Source: Halomarina halobia
GTDB taxonomy: Archaea > Halobacteriota > Halobacteria > Halobacteriales > Haloarculaceae
DNA length: 64,000 nt
Direction: 5' to 3'
Assembly (NCBI RefSeq): GCF_029338575.1
Contig: NZ_CP119992.1
Span: 1,488,001-1,552,000 of the forward strand
Part shown: positions 32,911-41,454 of the stretch, one piece after another
Numbering within the stretch: the stretch's first letter is position 1
How the letters are laid out: each line of letters starts with the position of its first letter
Made by a program: the position numbers and the translations under genes
Notes under the pieces: model-generated
Database searches by the model: none
What the model was told of the DNA's origin: nothing
Seen by the model: the letters and a program-made list of their open reading frames with translations, nothing else

Positions 32911-34089
32911 ATGCTCTCTGTCGCGCTCGCGGGCAAGCCCAACGCCGGGAAGTCAACGTTCTACCGCGCCGCGACGCTCGCGGAGGTCGACATCGGCAAC
33001 TACCCGTTCACGACCATCGACCCGAACCGCGGCGTGAGCCACGCGCGCACCGAGTGCCCCTGCCTCGACCGCGAGGAGCGCTGCGGGAACGAGCGCTGCC
33101 GCGACGGGAAGCGCTACGTCCCGATCGAACTGCTCGACGTGGCGGGCCTCGTCCCCGGCGCGCACGAGGGGCGCGGCCTCGGCAATCAGTTCCTCGACGC
33201 GCTGTCGAACGCCGACGCGATCCTCAACGTCGTGGACGCCTCCGGCGGCACGAACGCCGAGGGCGAACCCGTCGAGGTAGGGAGCTACGATCCCGTGCGG
33301 GACGTGGACTTCGTCGAGGAGGAGATGGACCTCTGGATGGCGGGCATCGTCGCGCGCAACTGGGAGTCGATTGAACGCCAGTCGCGCGCGCCCGATTTCG
33401 ACCTGGAGGACGCGCTCACCGAGATGCTGACCGGCATCGGCGCGAGCGAGGCGGACGTGTCCGCCACCCTCAGAAGCGTCGAGTACCCCCACGACCCGAA
33501 GCAGTGGACCGACGAGGACAGGGAGCGCCTCGCCCGGGACCTCCGGGCGCGCTCGAAGCCCATCGTCGTCGTGGCGAACAAGGCGGACGTCGCCCCGGCG
33601 GAGAACGTGGCGCGCCTGCGCGAGGCGGCCGACATCGTCGTCCCCGCCAGCGCGGAGGGGGAACTCGCGCTCCGGCAGGCGGCGAAGGCGGGCGTCGTCG
33701 AGTACGACCCCGGCGACCCCGACTTCGAGGTGGTCGGCGAGGTGACCGCGGAGCAGGAGGCCGGCCTGGAGCGCATCCACGACGTGATGGAGGCGTGGGG
33801 CGGCACGGGCGTGCAGGCGGCGCTCGACGCGGCGGTCTACGACCTGCTCGACCGCGTGACCGCCTACCCGGTCCAGAACGAGACGAAGTGGACCGACGGG
33901 CAGGGGAACGTCCTCCCCGACGCCTTCCTGCTCCCGCGGGGCTCTACTCCCCGCGATCTCGCGTACGCCGTCCACTCGGACATCGGCGACGGCTACCTCC
34001 ACGCCGTCGACGCGCGCTCGCGGCGGCGCATCGGCGACGACCACGAATTGACAGAGGGCGACGTGATCAAGATCGTGAGCACTAACTGA
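32911..34089 (+). CDS. ychF: YchF/OLA1-type ATPase, archaeal form
   Basis: This 392-aa Obg-family P-loop protein, a conserved ribosome-associated ATPase, has the P-loop LAGKPNAGKSTFY and switch region DVAGLVPGAHEGRGLGNQF. A Cys-rich insertion (TECPCLDREERCGNERC) is typical of the archaeal branch and could bind zinc. The base-recognition region is VVANKADVAP and the protein ends in a TGS domain. The last codons lie inside a 26-bp sequence repeated 600 bases downstream. Confidence 0.95.
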   Translation: MLSVALAGKPNAGKSTFYRAATLAEVDIGNYPFTTIDPNRGVSHARTECPCLDREERCGNERCRDGKRYVPIELLDVAGLVPGAHEGRGLGNQFLDALSNADAILNVVDASGGTNAEGEPVEVGSYDPVRDVDFVEEEMDLWMAGIVARNWESIERQSRAPDFDLEDALTEMLTGIGASEADVSATLRSVEYPHDPKQWTDEDRERLARDLRARSKPIVVVANKADVAPAENVARLREAADIVVPASAEGELALRQAAKAGVVEYDPGDPDFEVVGEVTAEQEAGLERIHDVMEAWGGTGVQAALDAAVYDLLDRVTAYPVQNETKWTDGQGNVLPDAFLLPRGSTPRDLAYAVHSDIGDGYLHAVDARSRRRIGDDHELTEGDVIKIVSTN

Positions 34090-34090
34090 C
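34065..34090. repeat. 26-bp direct repeat, copy 1 (ychF 3' end)
   Basis: It runs from GATCAAGATCG to CACTAACTGAC and matches 34664-34689 at 23 of 26 positions. It covers the last codons and the stop of ychF. Confidence 0.75.
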
Positions 34091-34161
34091 TACTTTCGCA
34101 CAGACTGTCACTTCTATGGATTTCAAGGCAGAGTACTACAGCTCACCCGAGCCGTGGTACT

Positions 34162-34587
34162 TCACTGGGTCACCAATACGACCCCAACAACTGCGAACGC
34201 TATCCCGGCAAGCCTCGTTATCGTAACTTCGTCTCCGAGGACGACCATACCGATGATGGCCGCGATGACGAAGTACATCGCACCGAGAGTAGAGACGGTT
34301 GTCGTTGACCCTCCGGAGAGGCCGATGTACATGGAGATAAGGCCGATTCCGGTGAACAATCCGGCCGTGCCAGCGAGCAGTCCTCCTCTCGCGGTAATGG
34401 CGAGCGATGCGTCTGAAACGAGGATGAATCCGAGTGCGAGGGGTCCCGCAACGAGATAGGAGATGGCGGCGGCCGTCCTCGGGTCGATGGACTCCGACGC
34501 AGCGTTGCCCAAGACTACCCAGATTCCCCACGTTACCATCGTGATCGAACCAAAGAAAACGGCCGGATCTATCTCGGGAAAACCCAT
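34162..34587 (-). CDS. EamA/DMT-type transporter, half-size, low-GC island gene
   Basis: This protein of about 141 aa has four or five membrane helices and the C-terminal VVLGDEVTITRLAGIAFAVVGVVL typical of the EamA/DMT family. It exports or imports small metabolites and should work as a dimer. Its codons are clearly less GC-rich than all neighbours. A TATTTAAG box at about 34647-34654 predicts initiation near 34625, so the ATG at 34587 is preferred to the one at 34635. It lies between 26-bp direct repeats. Confidence 0.8.
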   Translation of the reverse strand: MGFPEIDPAVFFGSITMVTWGIWVVLGNAASESIDPRTAAAISYLVAGPLALGFILVSDASLAITARGGLLAGTAGLFTGIGLISMYIGLSGGSTTTVSTLGAMYFVIAAIIGMVVLGDEVTITRLAGIAFAVVGVVLVTQ

Positions 34588-34663
34588 CAGTGTGCGATCT
34601 CCATCGCTACTAAAAAATACCTCTACCCTCATCATCTGTGGTTCTTAAATAGCCACTATCTAC

Positions 34664-34689
34664 GATCGAGGTCGTGAGCACTAATTGAC
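34664..34689. repeat. 26-bp direct repeat, copy 2
   Basis: GATCGAGGTCG...CACTAATTGAC recreates the ychF C-terminal codons and stop downstream of the DMT gene. It marks the other edge of the low-GC island. Confidence 0.75.
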
Positions 34690-34713
34690 GATACAACCCC
34701 GTTACGGGCGATG

Positions 34714-34731
34714 TCCGCCCTTCAGGGCGGA
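34714..34731. terminator. stem-loop beside the island edge
   Basis: TCCGCCC-TTCA-GGGCGGA forms a 7-bp stem. It lies 25 bases past repeat copy 2. It could be a terminator for ychF or the convergent GNAT gene, or the end hairpin of a lost IS200/IS605-like element. The sequence alone does not decide. Confidence 0.45.
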
Positions 34732-34778
34732 TCCTCTCGCGGTTTGAAGATAGCCGTCGAGTGGGGGCGTATCTCGGC

Positions 34779-35246
34779 TCACTCTAGCGGCTGTGCGTAG
34801 TCGACTTGCTTCGGCTGGAAGTTCGCGTCGCGGTAGAACCGGCGTGTGTCCTCGTTCTGCCACTCGCAGGAGACTTTGAGGTGGTCACAACCCCGCTCGC
34901 GGGCCAGTTCTTTCACCCGCTCTATGACCTCCGTGCCGCGGCCCTGACTCCGGTGATCTTCGTCGATCGCGACGTTCACGACGCGGAGGTACCGCGAGTA
35001 CTGCCGCGAGGGGTGGTGGCCCTCGCGGAGAGTAACGAAGCCGATAGTCTCGCCCCCGTGGACGACGAGGTAGTCGGTGACGTCCTCGTCGTCGAGGTGA
35101 GCGCGGAAGCCGTCGTCGGAGACCTCGCTAACGTCCCCGTAGGCGAGTTCGTTCAGTTCGGAGTACTCCTCCATCGCCTTCGCGAGGTCGTACCAGCGGT
35201 CGACGAGCGCGTCGAGGTCGTCAGCCGTGGCTTCGATGAGTTCCAT
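34779..35246 (-). CDS. GNAT N-acetyltransferase
   Basis: This 155-aa GNAT protein has beta-strand NVAIDEDHRSQGRGTEVIERV holding the acetyl-CoA pyrophosphate loop (RSQGRG) and a C-terminal NEDTRRFYRDANFQ. Start ATG at 35246; upstream frame to 35369 lacks family sequence. Acceptor substrate unknown. Confidence 0.9.
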   Translation of the reverse strand: MELIEATADDLDALVDRWYDLAKAMEEYSELNELAYGDVSEVSDDGFRAHLDDEDVTDYLVVHGGETIGFVTLREGHHPSRQYSRYLRVVNVAIDEDHRSQGRGTEVIERVKELARERGCDHLKVSCEWQNEDTRRFYRDANFQPKQVDYAQPLE

Positions 35247-35456
35247 ACGGGGACGCCTCGGCGCTCGCTCTTCAGGCTTCGCTCGGCATGCCAGAGTTTG
35301 GCACGCCTTGGGAGCGCGAGCGGCGACGCGTGCTACCGAGTCACCGCTCGACCGACGCGCGGTCCGCACCCGGTACGGCCCGCAGACCGCCCTCGTTATC
35401 GAGAGCGCACTCGACGATACGCACCGAGATCGTGAGCGCCCGGTGGGGGATCGACG

Positions 35457-35870
35457 TCACCGCAGTCGGTGGACGAGCGCCTCGAACCCGTGGTCGAGCG
35501 CGTAGGGCGCGGCGGGCACGGGTAACCAGTAACACCGGAACACCATCCCGTCGTCATCGCCGCCGCCGGTCACGGTGTGATCCCAGCGGTCGCGGCGCTC
35601 CTCGACCGGCGCGTGGAAGAAGTGCCGGTGGTGGATCTCCGGCCGCCGCGGGTGGTGCCGCCGGATCGACCCCAGGTAGGTGGCGCGGTCGCCCGCGACG
35701 CCGCACTCCTCCTCCAGCTCGCGCAGAGCCGCCAGCTGGTGCGGTTCGTCCGACTCGACGGTGCCACCGGGCACGCGGACGCCCGCGTCCGCGTCGGGGC
35801 GCTCGAAGACCAGGAGTTCGTCCCGAGCGCGGGTCGCGTAGACGCAGGCCTTCTCGACGATCCGAGACAT
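35457..35870 (-). CDS. NUDIX hydrolase
   Basis: This 137-aa protein has a complete Nudix box (GGTVESDEPHQLAALRELEE plus ECGV) at about residues 36-58 with the RELEEECG core that binds Mg2+. It hydrolyses a nucleoside diphosphate linked to another moiety; the substrate is unknown. The 210-base gap before it (35247-35456) shows nothing definite. Confidence 0.9.
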   Translation of the reverse strand: MSRIVEKACVYATRARDELLVFERPDADAGVRVPGGTVESDEPHQLAALRELEEECGVAGDRATYLGSIRRHHPRRPEIHHRHFFHAPVEERRDRWDHTVTGGGDDDGMVFRCYWLPVPAAPYALDHGFEALVHRLR

Positions 35871-35960
35871 GGTTCCGGGGCGTACGTCACCGTGTCAATA
35901 GATAGCACTTATTCACGGCGGGGGGACGGTTCTTTCTGCGGAGAGACCGTCGATCCCGAC

Positions 35961-36362
35961 GTGTCGGACGCGGACCCGTTCGCGGTGCCCGTCGACGCAC
36001 CGCGACCCAGTCAGCTCTACCTCAGCAGCCGAAAGCTCGCCCGTGCGCTCGCCGGGTTCGACGCCGACGAGCCGAGCTACGACCCCCTGCCCGCGATTCG
36101 CCTGGAGGGGGTGGAGGGATGGGTGCTGATCGACGGACACACCCGCGCGTTCCTCGCCGCCCTCTCGGGGGCGGAGAAGCTCCGGCTCTGCGAGGACGAC
36201 GACGATCACCCCCGGGCGCTCTACGCCGAGTGCGTCGCGTGGTGCGAGGCGGAGGGAGTCACGAGCGTCCGGGACCTGTTCGGGCGCGTCGTCGGTCCCC
36301 GGACGCACGAGGAGCGCTGGCTCGCGCGGTGCCGGCGGGCGGCCGAGCGACTCGAAGAGTGA
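35961..36362 (+). CDS. ParB/sulfiredoxin-like domain protein
   Basis: This 133-aa protein from GTG 35961 has LPAIRLEGVEGWVLIDGHTR, which resembles the ParB/Srx nuclease-like fold motif with Gly-His-Thr-Arg. A mainly helical half follows. The N-terminal RPSQLYLSSRKLARAL could be a short helical extension. A role in DNA segregation is not implied. Family assignment is tentative and the start uncertain. Confidence 0.6.
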   Translation: MSDADPFAVPVDAPRPSQLYLSSRKLARALAGFDADEPSYDPLPAIRLEGVEGWVLIDGHTRAFLAALSGAEKLRLCEDDDDHPRALYAECVAWCEAEGVTSVRDLFGRVVGPRTHEERWLARCRRAAERLEE

Positions 36363-36390
36363 CGCGACGCGGAGAACCACGGCCGTCCGA

Positions 36391-36777
36391 TCAGACCATC
36401 TCCTCGGCGGTGTCGATCCCGACGACGATCGCCGTTCCCTCCTCTCCTTCGGCCCGGCGACCGGCGGTCGCGTCGTCGAGCAGCTTCTCCGCCTGCGCCT
36501 CGTGGGCGCGGGCGACCGCCGCGCGGAGGGAGGCGTCGAGGTCGAGGCGCGCCGCGAGGTCGTCCCACTCGGCGGGATCAGCGAGGTAGACGCGCGTCCC
36601 CTCGACGGTGGTGTACTCGTACTCGCGCTCGTAGGTCGAGTGTTCGTCGGTCAGCGCGGCGTCCACGACCGCGAGCGCGCCGGCGAGGTCGTCGGCGTCG
36701 GTTCCGCCCTCGGCGGCGACCCGCTCGCAGACCTCGGCGTCGATGGCCGTCGTCCCGGTGGGATCGGTGTCGGTCAC
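36391..36777 (-). CDS. 128-aa acidic protein, unrecognised
   Basis: This is a soluble, mostly helical, acidic protein with a GTG start. A central STYEREYEYTTVEGTRVYLA beta segment is followed by a helical C-terminus (LRAAVARAHEAQAEKLLDD). No known motif. It is convergent with the ParB-like gene, 28 bases apart. Confidence 0.65.
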   Translation of the reverse strand: MTDTDPTGTTAIDAEVCERVAAEGGTDADDLAGALAVVDAALTDEHSTYEREYEYTTVEGTRVYLADPAEWDDLAARLDLDASLRAAVARAHEAQAEKLLDDATAGRRAEGEEGTAIVVGIDTAEEMV

Positions 36778-36857
36778 GGCCTCGGCCTACTCGCGGAGCA
36801 GGTATCAAGGCTGGGGCCTCGCGGGGTACGGGCAGTTCGGAGGAACGCGCGACGTAC

Positions 36858-37712
36858 TTACCCCAGCGGCCGGAACCACACCGCCGCGATGAGCAGCGCG
36901 AGGAAGACGTACGACCCCCGGATGAGCACCATCGTCGCAAGCGCGGAGTCCATCGGGCGGGCGAGGAGCGCGACCGCGCCGAACGCGGCCGCGGCGAGGA
37001 CGCTGCTCGGCGGGAAGATCGGGGTGAACAGCGCGAGGAGGGCGACCGCGAGCATCCCGGCGACCATGAGCCCGTAGGCCGCCTCGCGGGCGCGGCGGCG
37101 GCCGAGGACGACCGCCACGGTGCGCTTGGAGATGGAGCGGTCGTAGTCGTAGTCCTTCGCGTCGTCGATCACCTTGATGCCCGAGAGGACGACCACGAAC
37201 ACGGCGGCGAAGGCGAGCACCGTGGGGGAGAGCGTCCGCGTCTGGACGTAGTAGCCCCCGAGGAGGGCGAGTCCGATGCCCGTCGGGTAGCCCGCCGTCG
37301 CCGAGACGGGGTGCATGTCGAGCTGCGGGGCGTGGAAGTAGCCGATGAGCCACCCCGGGAGGGTGAGGAGGGCGGCGATCGGGCCGACGAGGAGCCCGAT
37401 GACGCCGAGGAGGACGAAGAAGCAGGCGGAGGCACCGGCGAGGGCGAGGCGACACCCGCGCTCGCTGAGCGGGTGGTCGTCGTCCTCCCCGCGGCCGTAG
37501 AAGTCCACGTAGCCGTCCTTCACGTGGGCGGTGTAGAGCCCAAAGAAGGCGGCCGCCAGGTGGAGCAGCGCGAGCGCGAGCGAGAAGTCGCGAGCGAGCA
37601 CCGCCCCGAAGGCGCTCGCGGCCAGCGGCGGGAGCATGAACACGGGGTGGACCTGCGAGGCGAGCGCGCGGACGGCCGCGTCCACCCCCGAGCCGTGGCG
37701 TGCGATTGCCAT
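36858..37712 (-). CDS. UbiA-family prenyltransferase
   Basis: This 284-aa protein has eight or nine helices. The first UbiA aspartate motif is weak (DGYVDFYGRGEDD) and the second is GIKVIDDAKDYDYDRS. It transfers a prenyl group in the membrane. Candidates are digeranylgeranylglyceryl phosphate synthase-like or menaquinone enzymes, but the N-terminus differs from both. The substrate cannot be assigned. It is distinct from the CtaB domain at 25 kb. Confidence 0.85.
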   Translation of the reverse strand: MAIARHGSGVDAAVRALASQVHPVFMLPPLAASAFGAVLARDFSLALALLHLAAAFFGLYTAHVKDGYVDFYGRGEDDDHPLSERGCRLALAGASACFFVLLGVIGLLVGPIAALLTLPGWLIGYFHAPQLDMHPVSATAGYPTGIGLALLGGYYVQTRTLSPTVLAFAAVFVVVLSGIKVIDDAKDYDYDRSISKRTVAVVLGRRRAREAAYGLMVAGMLAVALLALFTPIFPPSSVLAAAAFGAVALLARPMDSALATMVLIRGSYVFLALLIAAVWFRPLG

Positions 37713-37765
37713 AGAATAAGGTGGCGAAGCAACGACAAGAAACCTCGCCCGGCGGTCGGCGACGG

Positions 37766-38134
37766 TCAGCGACGGTCGGACGCGCTGACCGTCACCTCGA
37801 TCGAGAGGCCGAGACCGGGCAGCCTGGCCGTCCGGGAGCTGGGACCGCCGGCGGCGAGGCGACGGCGGGCGACCCGGCGAAGCGCGAGCGCCGCGGCGGC
37901 GACCGCGACCAGCAGGAGCGCCCCGGGGAGGGGCGCGGCCGCCGCGACCAGCGCGAGCGGGACGACGGCGGCGAGCGCGAACGCCACCGCGAGCGCGCGG
38001 GCGTCGGCGGGGGTTCGGGGGTCGTATCGGGTCGATCGGTCCAGTCGCGAGGGCCGTCGGGCGGCCCGGCGGGACCGCCGCGACGGGCGATCGACCCGAT
38101 CGGACTGTGCGTCGAAGGGTGACTGTCGGGCCAT
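37766..38134 (-). CDS. 122-aa membrane protein, unrecognised
   Basis: A basic Arg/Ser-rich N-terminus (about 45 residues) is followed by two hydrophobic Ala/Val/Leu-rich helices and a short hydrophilic end. Composition alone supports a membrane protein; it has no family I know and could be a chance frame in GC-rich DNA. Confidence 0.45.
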   Translation of the reverse strand: MARQSPFDAQSDRVDRPSRRSRRAARRPSRLDRSTRYDPRTPADARALAVAFALAAVVPLALVAAAAPLPGALLLVAVAAAALALRRVARRRLAAGGPSSRTARLPGLGLSIEVTVSASDRR

Positions 38135-38329
38135 GTGTGTGCGAGTGCTGTCGCTCGAAGGCAGTGCGGACTCGGCAGAACGGGGCAGTCGTGCCGAGAC
38201 GGGGGTCCCGACACGGGCGCGTCGGCGCGCCGATGTGGGACCGTCAGTCGTCGATCGGGAGTCCGGTCCTCATGGTATCACCGACGAGGACGGCCGCCGA
38301 CAAAAGCGCGGAGGGTGCCGTGGGGCGCG

Positions 38330-38713
38330 TTACCGCGGTTCGTACCGCCAGTTCGACCGGTCGAAGACGGTGGCGGCGACGTGGGATGCGAGGTCGCGGG
38401 CGATCGCCTCGGAGGGGGCGTGGAGGTCGCCGGAGACGGGGCCGACCTCGCCGCCGATCCGCTCGACCTGGGAGGCGACGTCGACGCGCGGCTCCTGCCG
38501 TCGGAAGGCGTGCACGCGGTCGCGCAGGCGCTGGAGCACGTCCGGCTTGAGTTCGCGCCCGAGGTGCTGGAGGTCGTACCGGACGACGTAGCCCCGGGCG
38601 GCGTCGCGCACCGCGACGACCGGGAGGCCGCGCTCGGCGCAGCGCTCCCACACGCGGCGCTGTTCGGCGGCCGTCTCGTAGAGCGGCACGTGGTCGGGGG
38701 CGAGCGAGTCCAC
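38330..38713 (-). CDS. 127-aa soluble protein, unrecognised
   Basis: GTG start at 38713. The sequence (HVPLYETAAEQRRVWERCAE, later LHAPSEAIARDLASHVAATV) looks like a compact alpha/beta protein with several conserved-looking aromatic and charged residues. No recognised motif. The gap between it and the 122-aa gene (38135-38329) holds no clear feature. Confidence 0.6.
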   Translation of the reverse strand: MDSLAPDHVPLYETAAEQRRVWERCAERGLPVVAVRDAARGYVVRYDLQHLGRELKPDVLQRLRDRVHAFRRQEPRVDVASQVERIGGEVGPVSGDLHAPSEAIARDLASHVAATVFDRSNWRYEPR

Positions 38714-38758
38714 GCCCCCGATAGGGCGGGCGGCGAGTTACGGATTACGCCTGCGCCC

Positions 38759-39880
38759 TCAGCGCACGGCCGCGGTCGCCTCCCGCATCGCGTCGAGGGC
38801 CTCCTGGAGCGTTTCGACGCCAGCCGCGTAGGAGATTCGCGCGTACCCCGCCCCGTGTTCGCCGAACGCCTCGCCCGGAACGACGATGACGCCGCGGTCG
38901 ATGACCGCCTCGACCCACCCGTCGGGGACCTCGGGCATCGCGTAGAACGCCCCCCGCGGGGTCGGCGTCCGGAGGCCCATGTCCTCGAGGCCGTCGAGGA
39001 GGACGTCGCGGCGCTCCTCGAAGGCGGCCACCATCTCCCCCACCACGCCCTGCGGGCCGGAGAGGGCGGCCTCGGCGGCGAACTGCGCCGGGGCGCTCGC
39101 GCAGGCCTGGGCGTACTGGTGGACGCGGAGCATGCGCTCGATCCGTCGTTCGCTCGCGGTCACCCAGCCGAGTCGCCAGCCGGTCATCGAGTAGGCCTTG
39201 GAGCAGGCGTTCACCACGACGACGTTGTCCGTCTCGGCGTACCGCATCGGCGACTGGTGCTCGCCCTCGAAGACGAGCCGCTCGTACACCTCGTCCGAGA
39301 GGCAGAGCACGTCGTGTTCGTCGGCGATGCGGGCGAACTCCCGCATGTCGGCCACCGACTGGACGGCCCCGGTCGGGTTGGCGGGCGAGTTGACGACGAA
39401 CGCGGCGGTGTCGTCGGTGATCGCCTCCTCCACGGCGGCGGGATCCATCGTGAGGTCCTCGCGCAGCGGGATCGGCCGCGGCGTCCCGCCCGCGAGCAGG
39501 GTGAGCGCCTCGTAGGAGACGAACCCGGGATCGGGGTAGATCACCTCCCGCCCGTCCTCGACGTGCGCCTCAAGCGCGATGTGCAGGGCCTCGCTGCCGC
39601 CCGCCGTGGCGATGACGTTCCCGGGATCGGGCGCGAACCCGTTGTCCCGCTCGTGCTTCGCGCTGATCGCCTCGCGGAGCGCGAGAATGCCCTTGTTCGA
39701 GGTGTAGGCGTCGCTCGCGCCCGACTCGATGGCGTCGATGGCCGCCCGCTTCGCGTGGTCGGGCGTGGGGAAGTCCGGTTGGCCGAGGCCGAGGTTGATG
39801 GCGTCAGCCCCCGCCGCCTCGAATACCTCGCGGATCCCGCTGATGGAGATCCGCTCGACCCGCCGAGAGAACTCGGTCAT
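38759..39880 (-). CDS. class I/II aminotransferase (aspartate aminotransferase type)
   Basis: This 373-aa PLP enzyme has INLGLGQPDFPTPDHAK near the start, NSPANPTGAV, and the PLP lysine in SKAYSMTGWRLGW. A C-terminal ARISYAAG supplies the carboxylate-binding arginine. The likely reaction is transfer between aspartate or an aromatic amino acid and 2-oxoglutarate. The exact specificity cannot be read. Confidence 0.93.
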   Translation of the reverse strand: MTEFSRRVERISISGIREVFEAAGADAINLGLGQPDFPTPDHAKRAAIDAIESGASDAYTSNKGILALREAISAKHERDNGFAPDPGNVIATAGGSEALHIALEAHVEDGREVIYPDPGFVSYEALTLLAGGTPRPIPLREDLTMDPAAVEEAITDDTAAFVVNSPANPTGAVQSVADMREFARIADEHDVLCLSDEVYERLVFEGEHQSPMRYAETDNVVVVNACSKAYSMTGWRLGWVTASERRIERMLRVHQYAQACASAPAQFAAEAALSGPQGVVGEMVAAFEERRDVLLDGLEDMGLRTPTPRGAFYAMPEVPDGWVEAVIDRGVIVVPGEAFGEHGAGYARISYAAGVETLQEALDAMREATAAVR

Positions 39881-39925
39881 ACGCTACCTCCCGACGTGGG
39901 CGGCGATAACTCTTGGTGATCCGCA

Positions 39926-41089
39926 CTAGCGGGAGAGCAGCATCGCGATCCCGCCGCCCCCGCCGATGCTCATGCCGACGACGCCGTAGTCCGCGTCGGC
40001 CTCGCGAAGTTCGTAGGCGATCGAGGTGGCGAGCATGCCGCCGCTCGCGCCGATGGGGTGGCCGAACGCGACCGCGCCGCCGCGCGTGTTCAGCCGGTCG
40101 CGGGGGATGCCCAGACGCTCTATCACGTACACCATCTGGGCGGCGAACGCCTCGTTGAGTTCGAACCGCGCGACGTCGTCCGCGGCGAGGTCGTTCGCCG
40201 CGAGCAACTCCTCGACGGCGTCGGCGACCGCGACGTTGAACCACTTCGGATCGCGGTAGGCGACGGCGTAGTCGACGACGCGCGCGAGCGGGTCGACGCC
40301 CAGGTCGTCCGCCGCGTCGGCGGTCGCGAGCGCCACGCACCCCGCGCCGTCGCTCAGCTTCGAGGCGTTTCCGGCCGTGATGGTCCCGTCCGACCCGAAG
40401 GCCGGGGGGAGCCCCGCCAGTCGCTCCATCGAGGTGTCCTCGCGCGGCCCTTCGTCGGTCTCGACGCGCTCGCCGCCCGCCTCGACGGGGACGACCTCGG
40501 CGTCGAAGCGACCGGCGCTGACGGCCTCGACCGCGCGCCGGTTGCTCTCCAGGGCGTACTCGTCCTGCGCCTCGCGGGGGATGCCCTCGCGCTCGACCAG
40601 CGCCTCCGTGAGTTCGCCCATGTGGGCGTCGTAGCTCTCGTCCCAGAGGGCGTCGCGGATCATCGAGTCCACCAGCGTGGCGTCGCCGTACCGCCGCCCC
40701 GTGCGGTAGTCGGGGAGGACGTACGGCGCGTTCGTCATCGACTCCATGCCGCCGGCGAGCGCGACCTCGGCGCGGCCGGCCTCGATGCGGTCGGCCGCGA
40801 GCGCGATAGCCCGCAGGCCGGAGCCGGAGGCCTCGTTGATCGTGGTCGCGGGCGTCCCGTCCGACAGCCGCGAGGCGACGACCGCCTGCCGCGCGGGCAC
40901 CTGCCCGAGGCCGGCCTGGATCGCGCAGCCGAGGGCCACCCAGTCGACCGCGTCCGGGGCGACGGGCGTCCGGTCGAGGACCGCGTCGAGCGTCGCCGTG
41001 CCGAGTTCGATCGCCGAGTGAGACGAGAGCCCGCCGAGGAGCGAGCCGTGTGCGGTGCGCGCACCGTCGAGGAGAACGATGTCTGCCAT
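39926..41089 (-). CDS. thiolase-family protein lacking both catalytic cysteines
   Basis: This 387-aa protein has the whole thiolase fold: NEAFAAQMVYVIERLG and the catalytic-base GGAVAFGHPIGASGG are intact. The nucleophile position reads INEASGSGLRAI (Ser instead of Cys). The second catalytic Cys position reads GMSIGGGGG (again Ser). A Ser/Ser enzyme might still act as a slow acyltransferase or use another mechanism. The ATG at 41089 begins MADIVLLDGARTAHGS; the in-frame start at 41131 adds 14 non-conserved residues. The call as thiolase fold is firm, the activity is open. Confidence 0.9.
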   Translation of the reverse strand: MADIVLLDGARTAHGSLLGGLSSHSAIELGTATLDAVLDRTPVAPDAVDWVALGCAIQAGLGQVPARQAVVASRLSDGTPATTINEASGSGLRAIALAADRIEAGRAEVALAGGMESMTNAPYVLPDYRTGRRYGDATLVDSMIRDALWDESYDAHMGELTEALVEREGIPREAQDEYALESNRRAVEAVSAGRFDAEVVPVEAGGERVETDEGPREDTSMERLAGLPPAFGSDGTITAGNASKLSDGAGCVALATADAADDLGVDPLARVVDYAVAYRDPKWFNVAVADAVEELLAANDLAADDVARFELNEAFAAQMVYVIERLGIPRDRLNTRGGAVAFGHPIGASGGMLATSIAYELREADADYGVVGMSIGGGGGIAMLLSR

Positions 41090-41232
41090 CGACCGTCGGT
41101 ACGGGCGCGAGCGCCATGCGCGTTCGCCCACCCGTCGGTCGCCGTGAGAGTCAGCCCGTCGGCGGTCGTCTCGGTGGTCGCCGGCGCGTCGACGCCGGCG
41201 CGGTCGAGGCCACCGGCGCGTCGGCGGCCGCG

Positions 41233-41388
41233 TCAGCCGTCGCCGTCGACGGTCTCGCGCAGGTCGTCGACGTACGTCTCCATCGCGCTCATCGCCGCGT
41301 CGGCGTCCATGTAGCCGTTGTCGTACTCGTGGATGATCTCGTCGGCCCGCCGGAGGAAGGTCCGCAGGGCGTCGTCGGTGTCAACCAT
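41233..41388 (-). CDS. 51-aa small acidic protein
   Basis: Start ATG at 41388, chosen because GAGGGG lies five bases upstream; the longer frame to 41418 lacks one. The product (VDTDDALRTFLRRADEII, then DADAAMSAMETYVDDLRETV) is one helical hairpin. Unrecognised but well-formed. Confidence 0.6.
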   Translation of the reverse strand: MVDTDDALRTFLRRADEIIHEYDNGYMDADAAMSAMETYVDDLRETVDGDG

Positions 41389-41454
41389 GTTCCCCTCTCG
41401 GTCACGAACCCGTATCAATCCATCCGGGGGGCGCGGGGCGGAGGCGGACGGGGG

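Noticed and set aside
35961..36362. ParB-type partition system
   Set aside because: There is no ParA neighbour and no parS-like repeat; only a weak ParB/Srx-like motif is visible.
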